The translations under genes were made by a program, and so were the position numbers. Positions 1 through 7,273 of a stretch of 15,354 nucleotides of DNA are shown piece by piece (position 1 is the stretch's first letter; each line of letters begins with the position of its first letter). The stretch lies in assembly GCA_001701115.1 (NCBI GenBank), contig DAAJ01000035.1:1-15354 (forward strand), written 5' to 3'. This stretch comes from Bacteroidales bacterium GP2 (GTDB lineage: Bacteria > Bacteroidota > Bacteroidia > Bacteroidales > Muribaculaceae). Below the pieces are notes generated by a model. The model made no database searches, had not been told where the DNA came from, and was given only the letters and a program-made list of their open reading frames with translations.

Positions 1-668
1 AACACTGAATATCTTATGCCTGACGCATTCCCATAGCGGGTAAAAAGCTCGGTAAAGCGTTCAACAATATCATTTGCATCGATATTTGGGTCAAACAAAT
101 GCACCGTCACAAGAATCTTGCTGGTTTCAAGGCTCAGGCAAGTGCGGACATTGTCACTCGTTGGAGTACCGAAACCTCCGGTATCATCCCTGAACACCGG
201 CATTCCGGCGATGTTGAGAGGACCGCGCCCTATCCCTTCATATGGCTCCCCCTCCTTGCCGATGCCAAGCGATATGGCTGTGCCACTCACTTTGTCCGCG
301 TCGAAGCATCCTACCGCGCAACCGGTAATAAGTGACAGCATGTTTCCTGCATCCACTAAGGCATTGACATAATAAAGCCCCAGCCCGCGCACAATGCGCC
401 GCATCAGCTGTTCCTGTGACGGACGGTAGCGGTTAGGATCTTTCCCGCACGCTTTGTAAGCCGCACGGGTGGCGGCAATTGCTGGAATTGAATTGATGTC
501 AGGCACCTCGTACTGGGCAGCTATCTTATCTGTGAGGAGCTGCATCTCAGCTTTTTGCGCCTCCGGTGTTTCGGAGTTTTGCACATCAGCTTCTATAATG
601 ACAGTACGGTATCCCGGCACACGCGCCGAAAAATCCGGTTCAAATTTTACAGTAGTATTTGTTTCCAT
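1..668 (-). CDS. B3/4 domain protein (PheT-like editing domain), 3' end cut off
   Basis: The reverse strand reads open from an ATG at 668 to the window edge: 222 codons with no stop, so the C-terminus is missing. Residues 80-220 look like the free-standing B3/4 domain (COG3382), related to the editing domain of the phenylalanyl-tRNA synthetase beta subunit. The family signature is visible: YRPSQEQLMRR (81-91), then NALVDAGNMLSL (102-113), VGCFDAD (119-125) and FRDDTGGFGT (159-168). There is no signal peptide, so the protein is probably cytoplasmic. Stand-alone B3/4 proteins are thought to act in trans on mischarged tRNA or on amino-acid-like substrates, but few have been tested; the role here is inferred from homology. 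The rest of PheT is absent from the visible part. It is transcribed divergently from the gene at 861. The start is the first in-frame ATG after an AT-rich upstream region. Confidence 0.85.
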   Translation of the reverse strand, partial: METNTTVKFEPDFSARVPGYRTVIIEADVQNSETPEAQKAEMQLLTDKIAAQYEVPDINSIPAIAATRAAYKACGKDPNRYRPSQEQLMRRIVRGLGLYYVNALVDAGNMLSLITGCAVGCFDADKVSGTAISLGIGKEGEPYEGIGRGPLNIAGMPVFRDDTGGFGTPTSDNVRTCLSLETSKILVTVHLFDPNIDANDIVERFTELFTRYGNASGIRYSV

Positions 669-795
669 GCTCCAAAATTATAAAAAATGGAAGCTGTTAG
701 CATCGGAAAAGCTAATATTTTTGCTAAACACAACGCTTATCCTTTAGTATTGAATCCATAACTCTCACTAAAACCATGTTTTTTTGACGAAATAT

Positions 796-827
796 TTTGC
801 ACATATCAAATTTGAATTGTAATTTTG
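796..827 (+). promoter_or_regulatory. Bacteroidetes-type promoter for the gene at 861
   Basis: TTTG at 796-799 and TAATTTTG at 820-827 match the Bacteroidetes sigma-ABfr consensus (-33 TTTG, -7 TAnnTTTG) with a 20-bp spacer. Transcription would begin at about 833, giving a leader of roughly 25-30 nt before the ATG at 861. It lies in the 192-bp divergent region 669-860, which otherwise shows only AT-rich sequence. Confidence 0.6.
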
Positions 828-860
828 CACCAAATTAATCCATAAACACCAAACACACCT

Positions 861-1487
861 ATGACACACACCAATTCTATATCATTTGATCTTGCCTGGT
901 ACAAAATTCTCAGCCAATACTCGGCAGCTGTTAGGCGCACCGTTTGTGATGCCGTTCTCAATTTTGCATTGACAGGCGAAATACCTGTATTAAAGGGAAT
1001 TGCAAAAATGGCATTCCAATTCATCTCGCATGAGATTTCAAAACAGCTTGGCACCGTTCCTGTCGCCACAATCCCAATGGCTGTAGCAACCCCGGATGAA
1101 ACGCCAATGCAAAGCAATGATAATAAGGAGATGGCAGAAACACAACAGCCGGAAACTCTCCCTGAAGTCGAGCCTACCGAATTGCAACAATCCGTAGCAG
1201 AGGCAGATACCGGTATGCAGGAAAACACATTGTCCAACAACATAATTTCTGGAACCGCCATTCCGGAGCCGGAAAAGGAGACCGGCGGAGAGGTGGAGCC
1301 GCCACAGGAAAAAGAGGACACCGCTCCGCAAATTGCCCGGACAAACCCACCGGCACGACAGGCGCGCCATGCCGTTCCTGCATCTCCAGGGCATAAAAAA
1401 CAAGATTGCATTACCAGCAACCGCACCACCGCAGGAAAAATAACATGCACGCGCAAAGGCTCAAAAATCCTATTCCGCAGAAGGTAG
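861..1487 (+). CDS. DUF6291-like small protein with long acidic/proline-rich tail
   Basis: A 208-residue protein in two parts. Residues 9-62 resemble DUF6291, a short helical domain common in phage and prophage proteins. The family pattern is an aromatic start (FDLAWYKILS), then RRTVCDAVLNFALTGEIPVLKGIAK and a closing helix. Residues 63-175 are low complexity, rich in Glu, Pro, Gln and Thr and probably disordered. The last 30 residues are basic and end in FRRR. There is no signal peptide or membrane segment. DUF6291 proteins often sit near phage replication genes, but no phage gene is recognisable here and the gene has its own promoter, so it may be a domesticated or stranded phage gene. Function unknown. 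The overlapping minus-strand open frame (806-1456) is taken as a shadow because only the plus frame matches a family. Confidence 0.7.
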   Translation: MTHTNSISFDLAWYKILSQYSAAVRRTVCDAVLNFALTGEIPVLKGIAKMAFQFISHEISKQLGTVPVATIPMAVATPDETPMQSNDNKEMAETQQPETLPEVEPTELQQSVAEADTGMQENTLSNNIISGTAIPEPEKETGGEVEPPQEKEDTAPQIARTNPPARQARHAVPASPGHKKQDCITSNRTTAGKITCTRKGSKILFRRR

Positions 1488-1527
1488 GTTCATGCGGCAA
1501 GAGCACTGTACGGCAACAAAAAAAATA

Positions 1528-1555
1528 CCGGGCAACCCCTTCCCAGATTGCCCGG
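1528..1555 (-). terminator. Rho-independent terminator of the tricorn-like protease gene
   Basis: CCGGGCAA (1528-1535) and TTGCCCGG (1548-1555) form a perfect 8-bp stem with a 12-nt loop. On the minus strand the stem is followed by a run of eight or nine T (plus-strand A tract at about 1518-1525), a canonical terminator 24 nt past the stop at 1579. For the convergent plus-strand gene ending at 1487, the downstream side is only moderately T-rich, so termination in that direction is possible but weaker. Confidence 0.85.
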
Positions 1556-1578
1556 CATTTCAAAAAGATTTTCTTTTG

Positions 1579-4500
1579 TTACTTCCCTTCTACTCCAAGG
1601 TCCTTGTATGTACGCGGAGCAGGAACGCCGGGAAGAGGTTTCCGGGTCTTGAGTTCCTCTAAAATCACCTCTATAGCTTTGTTAAGCTGCTGGTCTACAC
1701 CCTCACTTTCGAGGATTGGGTCATTATCTATCACGATATCCGGGTCAACGCCATGGTTCTCCACAATCCACTGTCCGGTCTTGGCATCATAGTTTGTGAA
1801 GAACGGAACACGCACATCTGTGCCGTCCATATATGGAAGTGAGCCGCTTATACCCACAATGCCGCCCCATGTGCGCGTGCCAATCACCTTGCCCAGACCG
1901 GTTGCCTTAAAGCTCCAGGGGAAGAGGTCACCGTCAGAAGCGGAATACTTGTTCACCAAAAGGACTTTCGGTCCATGCATAGTTCCCTCCGGCACATTTC
2001 CTACACGGCTCGACGTGCGGCTCATTGTACGGCGGTACACCTCACGCTGCAAACGCTCGATAAGCATCGGCGACACATTGCCTCCGCCATTTCCACGGTC
2101 ATCAATGATAAGTGCTTCCTTGTCAAGCTGAGGATAATAGTACCGTACAAATTCATTCAGCCCCTCCGGTCCCATGTCAGGAACATAAATGTATCCCACT
2201 CTACCATTTGTGGCTTCTTCTACTTTCTTGATATTGCCAATCACCCACTCGTTGTGATAAAGCATATCCTCACTCTCGATAGGCTTGATGATTATTGTCC
2301 TGCCACCTGCTGCAGCCGAGCTGTTTATGGTAAGTTCGGTAGGAAGGTTTGCTTTTCCTATAAGGAGCTCATAAATATTGTCAACTGTGTTTGTCGGCAC
2401 GCCGTCTATCGCAGTAATGTAGTCACCTGATTTAACGTCAAGTCCCGGTTCTGTTAAAGGCGAACGCAATTCAGGGCGATAAGGTGCGCCGGGCAAGATA
2501 CGGTCAATTTTAAAATACCCGCTCTTGTCAGGGCTGATTTCTGCACCTAAAAGACCCATTGCTATGCGTGCCGGCTTATTATATTCACCCACATTCACAT
2601 AAGCGTGACCGCAGGCAAGCTCGCCAATCAGTTCGCCGATTATGTAATTCAAGTCAAGGCGTGTCTTGGCATACGGCACCAGGGCTGCATATTTCTCTTT
2701 AAGCCCTTTCCAGTCTGCGCCATGCATATTCTCAAGGTAAAATCCATCGCGGAATGCACGCCACACCTCGTCATACACCTGTTGCCACTCTTGCGCATAA
2801 TCGGCAACTGCAACGAGATTGCTCAAATCAAGGCGGTCATTTAGTGACACCTTGTCAGCGGGGAATCCGGCGACATAGTAATTGCCGCCCTGGCGGAAGA
2901 TAGCTTTCTTGCCGGCAGGAGCCATAGCCACAAGCTGCGCGTTTGTCACTTCACTGTCCTTCTCATCAGAAAAAGTCAAGGCGCGCAATGAACGCCCTGC
3001 GGCATAGTACAGCTTATTGCCGTCGCAATACACTGGACGGGCATTATTGTTATTCTCAATCGGCAACTTGATTATACGGTCAGCAATGTTCTCGGTATCT
3101 ATTTTCACTGTCACCGGAGCTGCTTCCGCTTTGTTGCCCTTCTGTTCAACCACGCTTTCATTGCCTTTTATGAGCAGCGGCGAAGGAGTGTCGGCAGCGA
3201 GCATTGCCATATATATTGCGCCCATGTTGCCGTAAGCGTAGTTCCATTCCACACGGCTGTAAATCGGATTCAAATCGCGTGCGGACACAAAAATCAGATA
3301 TTTGCCGTCAGTGCTGAACACCGGAGATGATGAATCATACCATTTTTCAGTAACAGGATACTCTTTGCCTGTTGCAAGATTATGGATGAAAATCACCGAC
3401 ATGTCGTTTTCCACAGAGCGGGTATAAGCTATCCACTTGTTATCCGGCGAAAAGCTGACTGACCTGATTTCACCCTCCGGGCGAGTGAGGATTGTGCGTT
3501 TTGCACCGGAAACAGGATCAACCTCTACCAGACGGTTGCGGCGGTCAGTGTAAAGAACCTTTTTGCTGTCCGGAGTCCAGAAGATTGAACGGATGTATGT
3601 GTCGTTATCCTTTGTCAGCTGGCGGGTGGATGCAGCGGCGACATCATAGAGGTAAATCTCAGTCTCCCCTGTGCCGTCACCTATATATGCAATCATCTTT
3701 CCATCAGGGCTCATTTCACCCTCACGGTCGTTAGAGCCTGCTGTGCGGGTAAGGTTTTTTACTGAGCCGCCTTTAACCGGCACATCGAAAACCTCGCCGC
3801 GGGCGGTTACAACAACCCGGTTGCCGGGATCACCTATGCTGATATTGGTTACGTTCCTCCCCACATTCTTTCGCTCAGGACGTGCGCTCACATTATCTGA
3901 GTTAAGGAATACTGTGATTTTTTCGCTCTTACGGGTTTTCGGGTCAAATTTGTAGATGTAGCCTCCGTTTTCAAAAACGATAACACTGCCGTTAGAACTT
4001 GGAAATTTCACATCAAAGTCTGTGAAATCAGTCACTTTCTCTGTCTGCCCGGTCTTTGTGTTATATGAAAACAGGTTCATAGTGTTGTCACGGTCGCTGG
4101 CAAAGAAAATCTCATCACCAATCCACATAGGGAAAATATCCTGTGCGTCGTTTTTGGTGATATTCTCAATTTTCTTTGTGGCAGGGTCATAAATCCATAT
4201 ATCATCAGCCATGCCGCCACGATAGTATTTCCATGTGCGGAACTCACGCATCACACGGTTATATGCCATCTTCTTTCCATCGGGAGAGAAACTGCACCAG
4301 CCCCCTTCGGGAAGAGGGATTTGCGAAGGCATCCCGCCGTTTGGGCTCACTGTCCACATTTTGCCTGTGAAGCCGTCCCCTATTCGGTTTCGGTAAACGA
4401 TTCTGTTATCGGGAGTCCAGTTCACAACGATATTGTTAGGACCCATGCGGTCGCCAAGCTCGTCGCGTGAATTAGTGGATGTGTAAGTCACACGCACCGG

Positions 4501-4791
4501 TTCTCCGCCATTAGCGGGCATGACATAAACCTCACGGTTACCATCATATTCACCGGTAAAAGCTATTTGCTTGCCATCCGGAGAAAAGCGTGCGAACATC
4601 TCATACCCCTGGTGTGAGGTAAGCGGCTTTGCTTCGCCGCCGCTGATAGGCACTTTGTAAAGGTCACCCGCATAGCTGAATACTACGTCGCTGCCGTTTG
4701 TGGCAGGGAAACGGAGCAAACGCGCCTCATCTGCCAGGGCTACCGCTGCGGCGCCTGCGGTGAACAGTGCAAAAATAAATTGTTTTCTCAT
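1579..4791 (-). CDS. Exported tricorn-like protease, peptidase family S41
   Basis: At 1070 residues this is nearly the size of archaeal tricorn (about 1070). A signal peptide (residues 1-20, ending ALA) predicts a periplasmic location, unlike cytosolic archaeal tricorn. Residues 25-640 hold two beta-propellers built from PD40/TolB-like repeats, such as FSPDGKQIAFTGEYDG, MSPDGKMIAYIGD and FSPDNKWIAYTRS. A helical region and a PDZ domain (about 745-835) follow, then the S41 core with DDRGNGGG (897-904). The nucleophile is S952 in SASDGD, with D953 next to it. H729 (in CGHAY) is the catalytic His and E1011 (in VENHGVDPD) the acidic partner. The residue before the His is Gly728, where Thermoplasma tricorn has Ser745. 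Family members degrade oligopeptides; the substrate here is unknown. It has its own promoter and terminator, so it is monocistronic and divergent from the pilus operon. Confidence 0.93.
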   Translation of the reverse strand: MRKQFIFALFTAGAAAVALADEARLLRFPATNGSDVVFSYAGDLYKVPISGGEAKPLTSHQGYEMFARFSPDGKQIAFTGEYDGNREVYVMPANGGEPVRVTYTSTNSRDELGDRMGPNNIVVNWTPDNRIVYRNRIGDGFTGKMWTVSPNGGMPSQIPLPEGGWCSFSPDGKKMAYNRVMREFRTWKYYRGGMADDIWIYDPATKKIENITKNDAQDIFPMWIGDEIFFASDRDNTMNLFSYNTKTGQTEKVTDFTDFDVKFPSSNGSVIVFENGGYIYKFDPKTRKSEKITVFLNSDNVSARPERKNVGRNVTNISIGDPGNRVVVTARGEVFDVPVKGGSVKNLTRTAGSNDREGEMSPDGKMIAYIGDGTGETEIYLYDVAAASTRQLTKDNDTYIRSIFWTPDSKKVLYTDRRNRLVEVDPVSGAKRTILTRPEGEIRSVSFSPDNKWIAYTRSVENDMSVIFIHNLATGKEYPVTEKWYDSSSPVFSTDGKYLIFVSARDLNPIYSRVEWNYAYGNMGAIYMAMLAADTPSPLLIKGNESVVEQKGNKAEAAPVTVKIDTENIADRIIKLPIENNNNARPVYCDGNKLYYAAGRSLRALTFSDEKDSEVTNAQLVAMAPAGKKAIFRQGGNYYVAGFPADKVSLNDRLDLSNLVAVADYAQEWQQVYDEVWRAFRDGFYLENMHGADWKGLKEKYAALVPYAKTRLDLNYIIGELIGELACGHAYVNVGEYNKPARIAMGLLGAEISPDKSGYFKIDRILPGAPYRPELRSPLTEPGLDVKSGDYITAIDGVPTNTVDNIYELLIGKANLPTELTINSSAAAGGRTIIIKPIESEDMLYHNEWVIGNIKKVEEATNGRVGYIYVPDMGPEGLNEFVRYYYPQLDKEALIIDDRGNGGGNVSPMLIERLQREVYRRTMSRTSSRVGNVPEGTMHGPKVLLVNKYSASDGDLFPWSFKATGLGKVIGTRTWGGIVGISGSLPYMDGTDVRVPFFTNYDAKTGQWIVENHGVDPDIVIDNDPILESEGVDQQLNKAIEVILEELKTRKPLPGVPAPRTYKDLGVEGK

Positions 4792-4833
4792 GATTGAATT
4801 GTATAATGCTTTGATTTGGTTGCTATTTCACCC

Positions 4834-4866
4834 CAAAAGTAATAATAATTCCATAAAGTATGCAAT
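4834..4866 (-). promoter_or_regulatory. Promoter for the tricorn-like protease gene
   Basis: On the minus strand, TACTTTTG (plus coordinates 4841 down to 4834) matches the -7 consensus TAnnTTTG. ATTG (4866-4863) sits 21 bp upstream in place of TTTG. Transcription would start at about 4828, leaving a leader of roughly 36 nt before the ATG at 4791. Confidence 0.55.
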
Positions 4867-4927
4867 CCACCTGCAATTTTCATCTCCGGAACGGTGAATT
4901 ACATCTCGGCGCCCGACCTATCTTTTT

Positions 4928-4960
4928 TTTATGGTTGTATATGAATTTTTATTAACTTTG
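4928..4960 (+). promoter_or_regulatory. Promoter for the type V pilus operon
   Basis: TAACTTTG at 4953-4960 is a full match to the Bacteroidetes -7 element. The -33 position holds only a T-rich TTTA (4928-4931, 21-bp spacer), so that half is weak. Predicted transcription starts at about 4967, downstream of the ATG at 4931 and 30 nt upstream of the ATG at 4997. This argues that 4997 is the true start of the first gene. No inverted repeats suggesting an invertible promoter were found flanking it by eye. Confidence 0.6.
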
Positions 4961-4996
4961 CAAGGGATAATATTCACAATCTGTTTTTTGCATCCG

Positions 4997-6244
4997 ATGA
5001 GGAAATTGTGCTATATATTATTGGGGCTGCACCTCTTGGCGCCCCTGTCAGCTTTTGCACATAATCAAAGCGCCATGCTTGACTCGGCAAAAGTAGTTCG
5101 GTTTACATATAGAATCGGGCAGACCTCTCCCGACATCTCCAACCCAAACAACCGTACAAGTTTAAGGACTCTGATAGAAGAACTTAATGGAATAGACAAG
5201 TCACACGACAGTGTGGCGGTGGACGTTACATACTTCTGTGCGCCCGGAGGGGTCAATTCAATCAACCAAGGTGTCGGTGAGGCAAGAGCCACCCGGTTGA
5301 TAAAAACTTTCGTTGCGGAAACCCAACTGCCTGACAGCATCTTCTATGTCACTGACGGTGAAGAGGGATGGAAAGAGCTGTATTCAATCATTTCACATTC
5401 GCAGGTTGATAACGCGGAGGAGATTATGGAGATAATCAGAACCGGAGACCCTGCCACAAGATTGAAACGGCTGAAGAAACTCAACAATGGCAAAACATAC
5501 TCTTTCCTGAAGGAGAACGTATTCCCCAGATTAAGGGCAAGAGTGAATGTCACAGTAGGACCACCTCAGGATGTAGCGGCATTATTGAGGGAAAGGGAAC
5601 TGTTTGCACTTGGTATTGCTTCAGGCAACAGATGCGACACCTGCTCCCAGTCATGCACTTGCGCACAAAGAGGAACATTGCAATATGCGCGTCGCGCTCC
5701 GGTGCCTGATTTCCTTGAAGCGGGGGACTTTGCCATAAAGACCAACGTCATATATGATTTTGTCCTTATTCCATCCATTGAATTGGAGTATCGTTTCCAC
5801 AGGCAGTGGAGCGCAGGGCTTGAATACGACATGGGCTGGTGGAAGAAGAAAAACAAGGACAAATCATACCAGATTGCTGTAATATCCCCTGAAATCCGCT
5901 GGTGGTTCCCCACCTCCACTCCCCTGAAAGGATATTATATCGGTGCATTCCCCGGATTCACATGGTATGACTTTGAAAACGGAGGCACAGGTCACAGAGG
6001 ACACGGAGTGTTCGGAGGCATCAGCTTCGGGCTCACTCATCCCATATCATCGCAGGTTGCATTTGAAGCAGGTCTTGGTGTAGGCTACCTTAACCTGAGA
6101 TATAAAGATTATGAGCCTATTGATGACCATAATGTCTACGCACGCGAAAAAGTTGCTGGATATTTTGGACCGCTTAAAGTCAAATTTGCCATTGTATGGC
6201 ATCCGTGGGGCGGCACATCTAAAAAATCGAAATCTTCCAGATGA
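4997..6244 (+). CDS. DUF3575 outer-membrane protein with OmpA-like N-terminal region, first gene of pilus operon
   Basis: A 415-residue protein from the chosen start. Residues 1-21 form a signal peptide (MRKLCYILLGLHLLAP, then AFA). Residues 30-188 resemble the periplasmic OmpA-like region usual in these proteins (TYFCAPGG, then EARATR, and the closing FPRLRARVNV at 176-185). Residues 243-405 are the DUF3575 beta-barrel: FAIKTNVIYDFVLIPSIELE, then a paired-aromatic strand pattern, YDFENGGTGHRG, GVGYLNLRY and the terminal GYFGPLKVKFAIVW. Between the halves lies a cysteine cluster (C213, C216, C220, C222). An in-frame ATG at 4931 would add 22 residues before the signal peptide, but it lies upstream of the predicted transcription start. 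DUF3575 genes commonly head fimbrillin loci in Bacteroides and Parabacteroides; a role in anchoring or exporting the pilus is inferred. The stop overlaps the next start as ATGA. Confidence 0.88.
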   Translation: MRKLCYILLGLHLLAPLSAFAHNQSAMLDSAKVVRFTYRIGQTSPDISNPNNRTSLRTLIEELNGIDKSHDSVAVDVTYFCAPGGVNSINQGVGEARATRLIKTFVAETQLPDSIFYVTDGEEGWKELYSIISHSQVDNAEEIMEIIRTGDPATRLKRLKKLNNGKTYSFLKENVFPRLRARVNVTVGPPQDVAALLRERELFALGIASGNRCDTCSQSCTCAQRGTLQYARRAPVPDFLEAGDFAIKTNVIYDFVLIPSIELEYRFHRQWSAGLEYDMGWWKKKNKDKSYQIAVISPEIRWWFPTSTPLKGYYIGAFPGFTWYDFENGGTGHRGHGVFGGISFGLTHPISSQVAFEAGLGVGYLNLRYKDYEPIDDHNVYAREKVAGYFGPLKVKFAIVWHPWGGTSKKSKSSR

Positions 6245-7254
6245 GAACACGTTATCTGAACATATTGCTTGCCGCAACTTTCCTACTTCTTACCTCCTGC
6301 CGGGAAGACTTATGCTACGACCATAGCCAGAAAGCATTGATTTCCCTCAGCTATGAGCAGGAATGGGAAAGGGATTACGGCATGTCACACCCCGCAAACT
6401 GGAATGCGGATACTCATGGGGGCGACTACGACTCATACCGTCCCTCTTTGCCTGAGTCCGTAAATATGCACGTTTATTCCCAGGAGTCCGGCAACACGTC
6501 ACTGACATTCCTTGGGCGTGACGGAGGTGAGGCAAGCCTCGGAAGCGAGCAATGCGACATACTCCTGTACAACAACGACACAGAATATGTCCTTATTGAC
6601 AATGAAGCCAATGTTGTGGAAATGACCGCAACTACCACTACCCGTTCACGCGCAACGCTTGAGCCGATGCACATAGGAGAAAGGACAGTAAGCCCTCCCG
6701 ACGTGCTCTATGGCGCATACCTGACAGATGTGCCAAAAGCGGAAGCTCACAAAGAATCTTCAATGAGCCCTGTCCTGCGCCCGCTGGTCTACACCTATGT
6801 AATAAGGTACGAGTTCGAGCAAGGGATAGAATATGTGAAACTTGCCCGCGGCGCAATAGCCGGCATGGCAGAGAAAGTATATCTCAAGGACGGTTCAACC
6901 GGTTCCGATAAAGCGACAGTCCTTTATGACTGCGAAGTGATGCCATGGGGCATAATTGCAAAGGTCAACACATTCGGGGTGCCTGAATTCCCCGGAGAGC
7001 ATTACCGCGACGGAGCAGTCGTTAATCCCGACCTCGATTTTGTTGTGAATCTTGAAGTAATGTGCGCCAACGGCAAAATGAAAACATTTGAGCAGAATGT
7101 CACCGAGCAGATTCGCAAGCAGCCAAGAGGCGGAGTGATTACCATAAACGGGCTTACCATCGGCGATGTCAGCGTTGACTCCGGCTTTAATGCATCCATT
7201 GACGACTGGGGTGAATGGACCGACATAGACTTACCAGGATTTGAAGTGAAATAA
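6241..7254 (+). CDS. DUF5119 lipoprotein, probable FimB/Mfa2-like pilus anchor or accessory
   Basis: A 337-residue lipoprotein. The lipobox LTSC gives lipidated C20, followed directly by REDLCYDH, the hallmark opening of DUF5119 proteins. The C-terminus, with DDWGEW and a hydrophobic last strand, is typical of the family. DUF5119 proteins lie beside fimbrillins in Bacteroidales and resemble the FimB/Mfa2 group, which anchor the pilus base and limit its length; that role here is inferred from position and family. An internal TTTTRSRA (131-138) lies far from the N-terminus, so it is unlikely to be the maturation site seen in the polymerising subunits, which fits an anchor that keeps its lipid. 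The start overlaps the upstream stop by 4 nt, implying translational coupling. A 19-nt gap separates it from the first fimbrillin. Confidence 0.87.
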   Translation: MRTRYLNILLAATFLLLTSCREDLCYDHSQKALISLSYEQEWERDYGMSHPANWNADTHGGDYDSYRPSLPESVNMHVYSQESGNTSLTFLGRDGGEASLGSEQCDILLYNNDTEYVLIDNEANVVEMTATTTTRSRATLEPMHIGERTVSPPDVLYGAYLTDVPKAEAHKESSMSPVLRPLVYTYVIRYEFEQGIEYVKLARGAIAGMAEKVYLKDGSTGSDKATVLYDCEVMPWGIIAKVNTFGVPEFPGEHYRDGAVVNPDLDFVVNLEVMCANGKMKTFEQNVTEQIRKQPRGGVITINGLTIGDVSVDSGFNASIDDWGEWTDIDLPGFEVK

Positions 7255-7273
7255 ATATAAATATCTCCATTAT

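Noticed and set aside
673..680. TAATTTTG on the minus strand just upstream of the B3/4 gene start
   Set aside because: It matches the -7 consensus, but no TTTG lies about 20 bp upstream and it would make the mRNA essentially leaderless. Too weak to call.
806..1456. A 216-codon open frame on the minus strand opposite the DUF6291-like gene
   Set aside because: Cys/Ser-rich composition and no family resemblance. The plus-strand frame has a domain match and a consensus promoter, so this is a shadow.
4870..4996. Invertible (phase-variable) promoter for the pilus operon
   Set aside because: Pili in Bacteroides are often phase variable, but I found no flanking inverted repeats by eye and no recombinase gene in the window.
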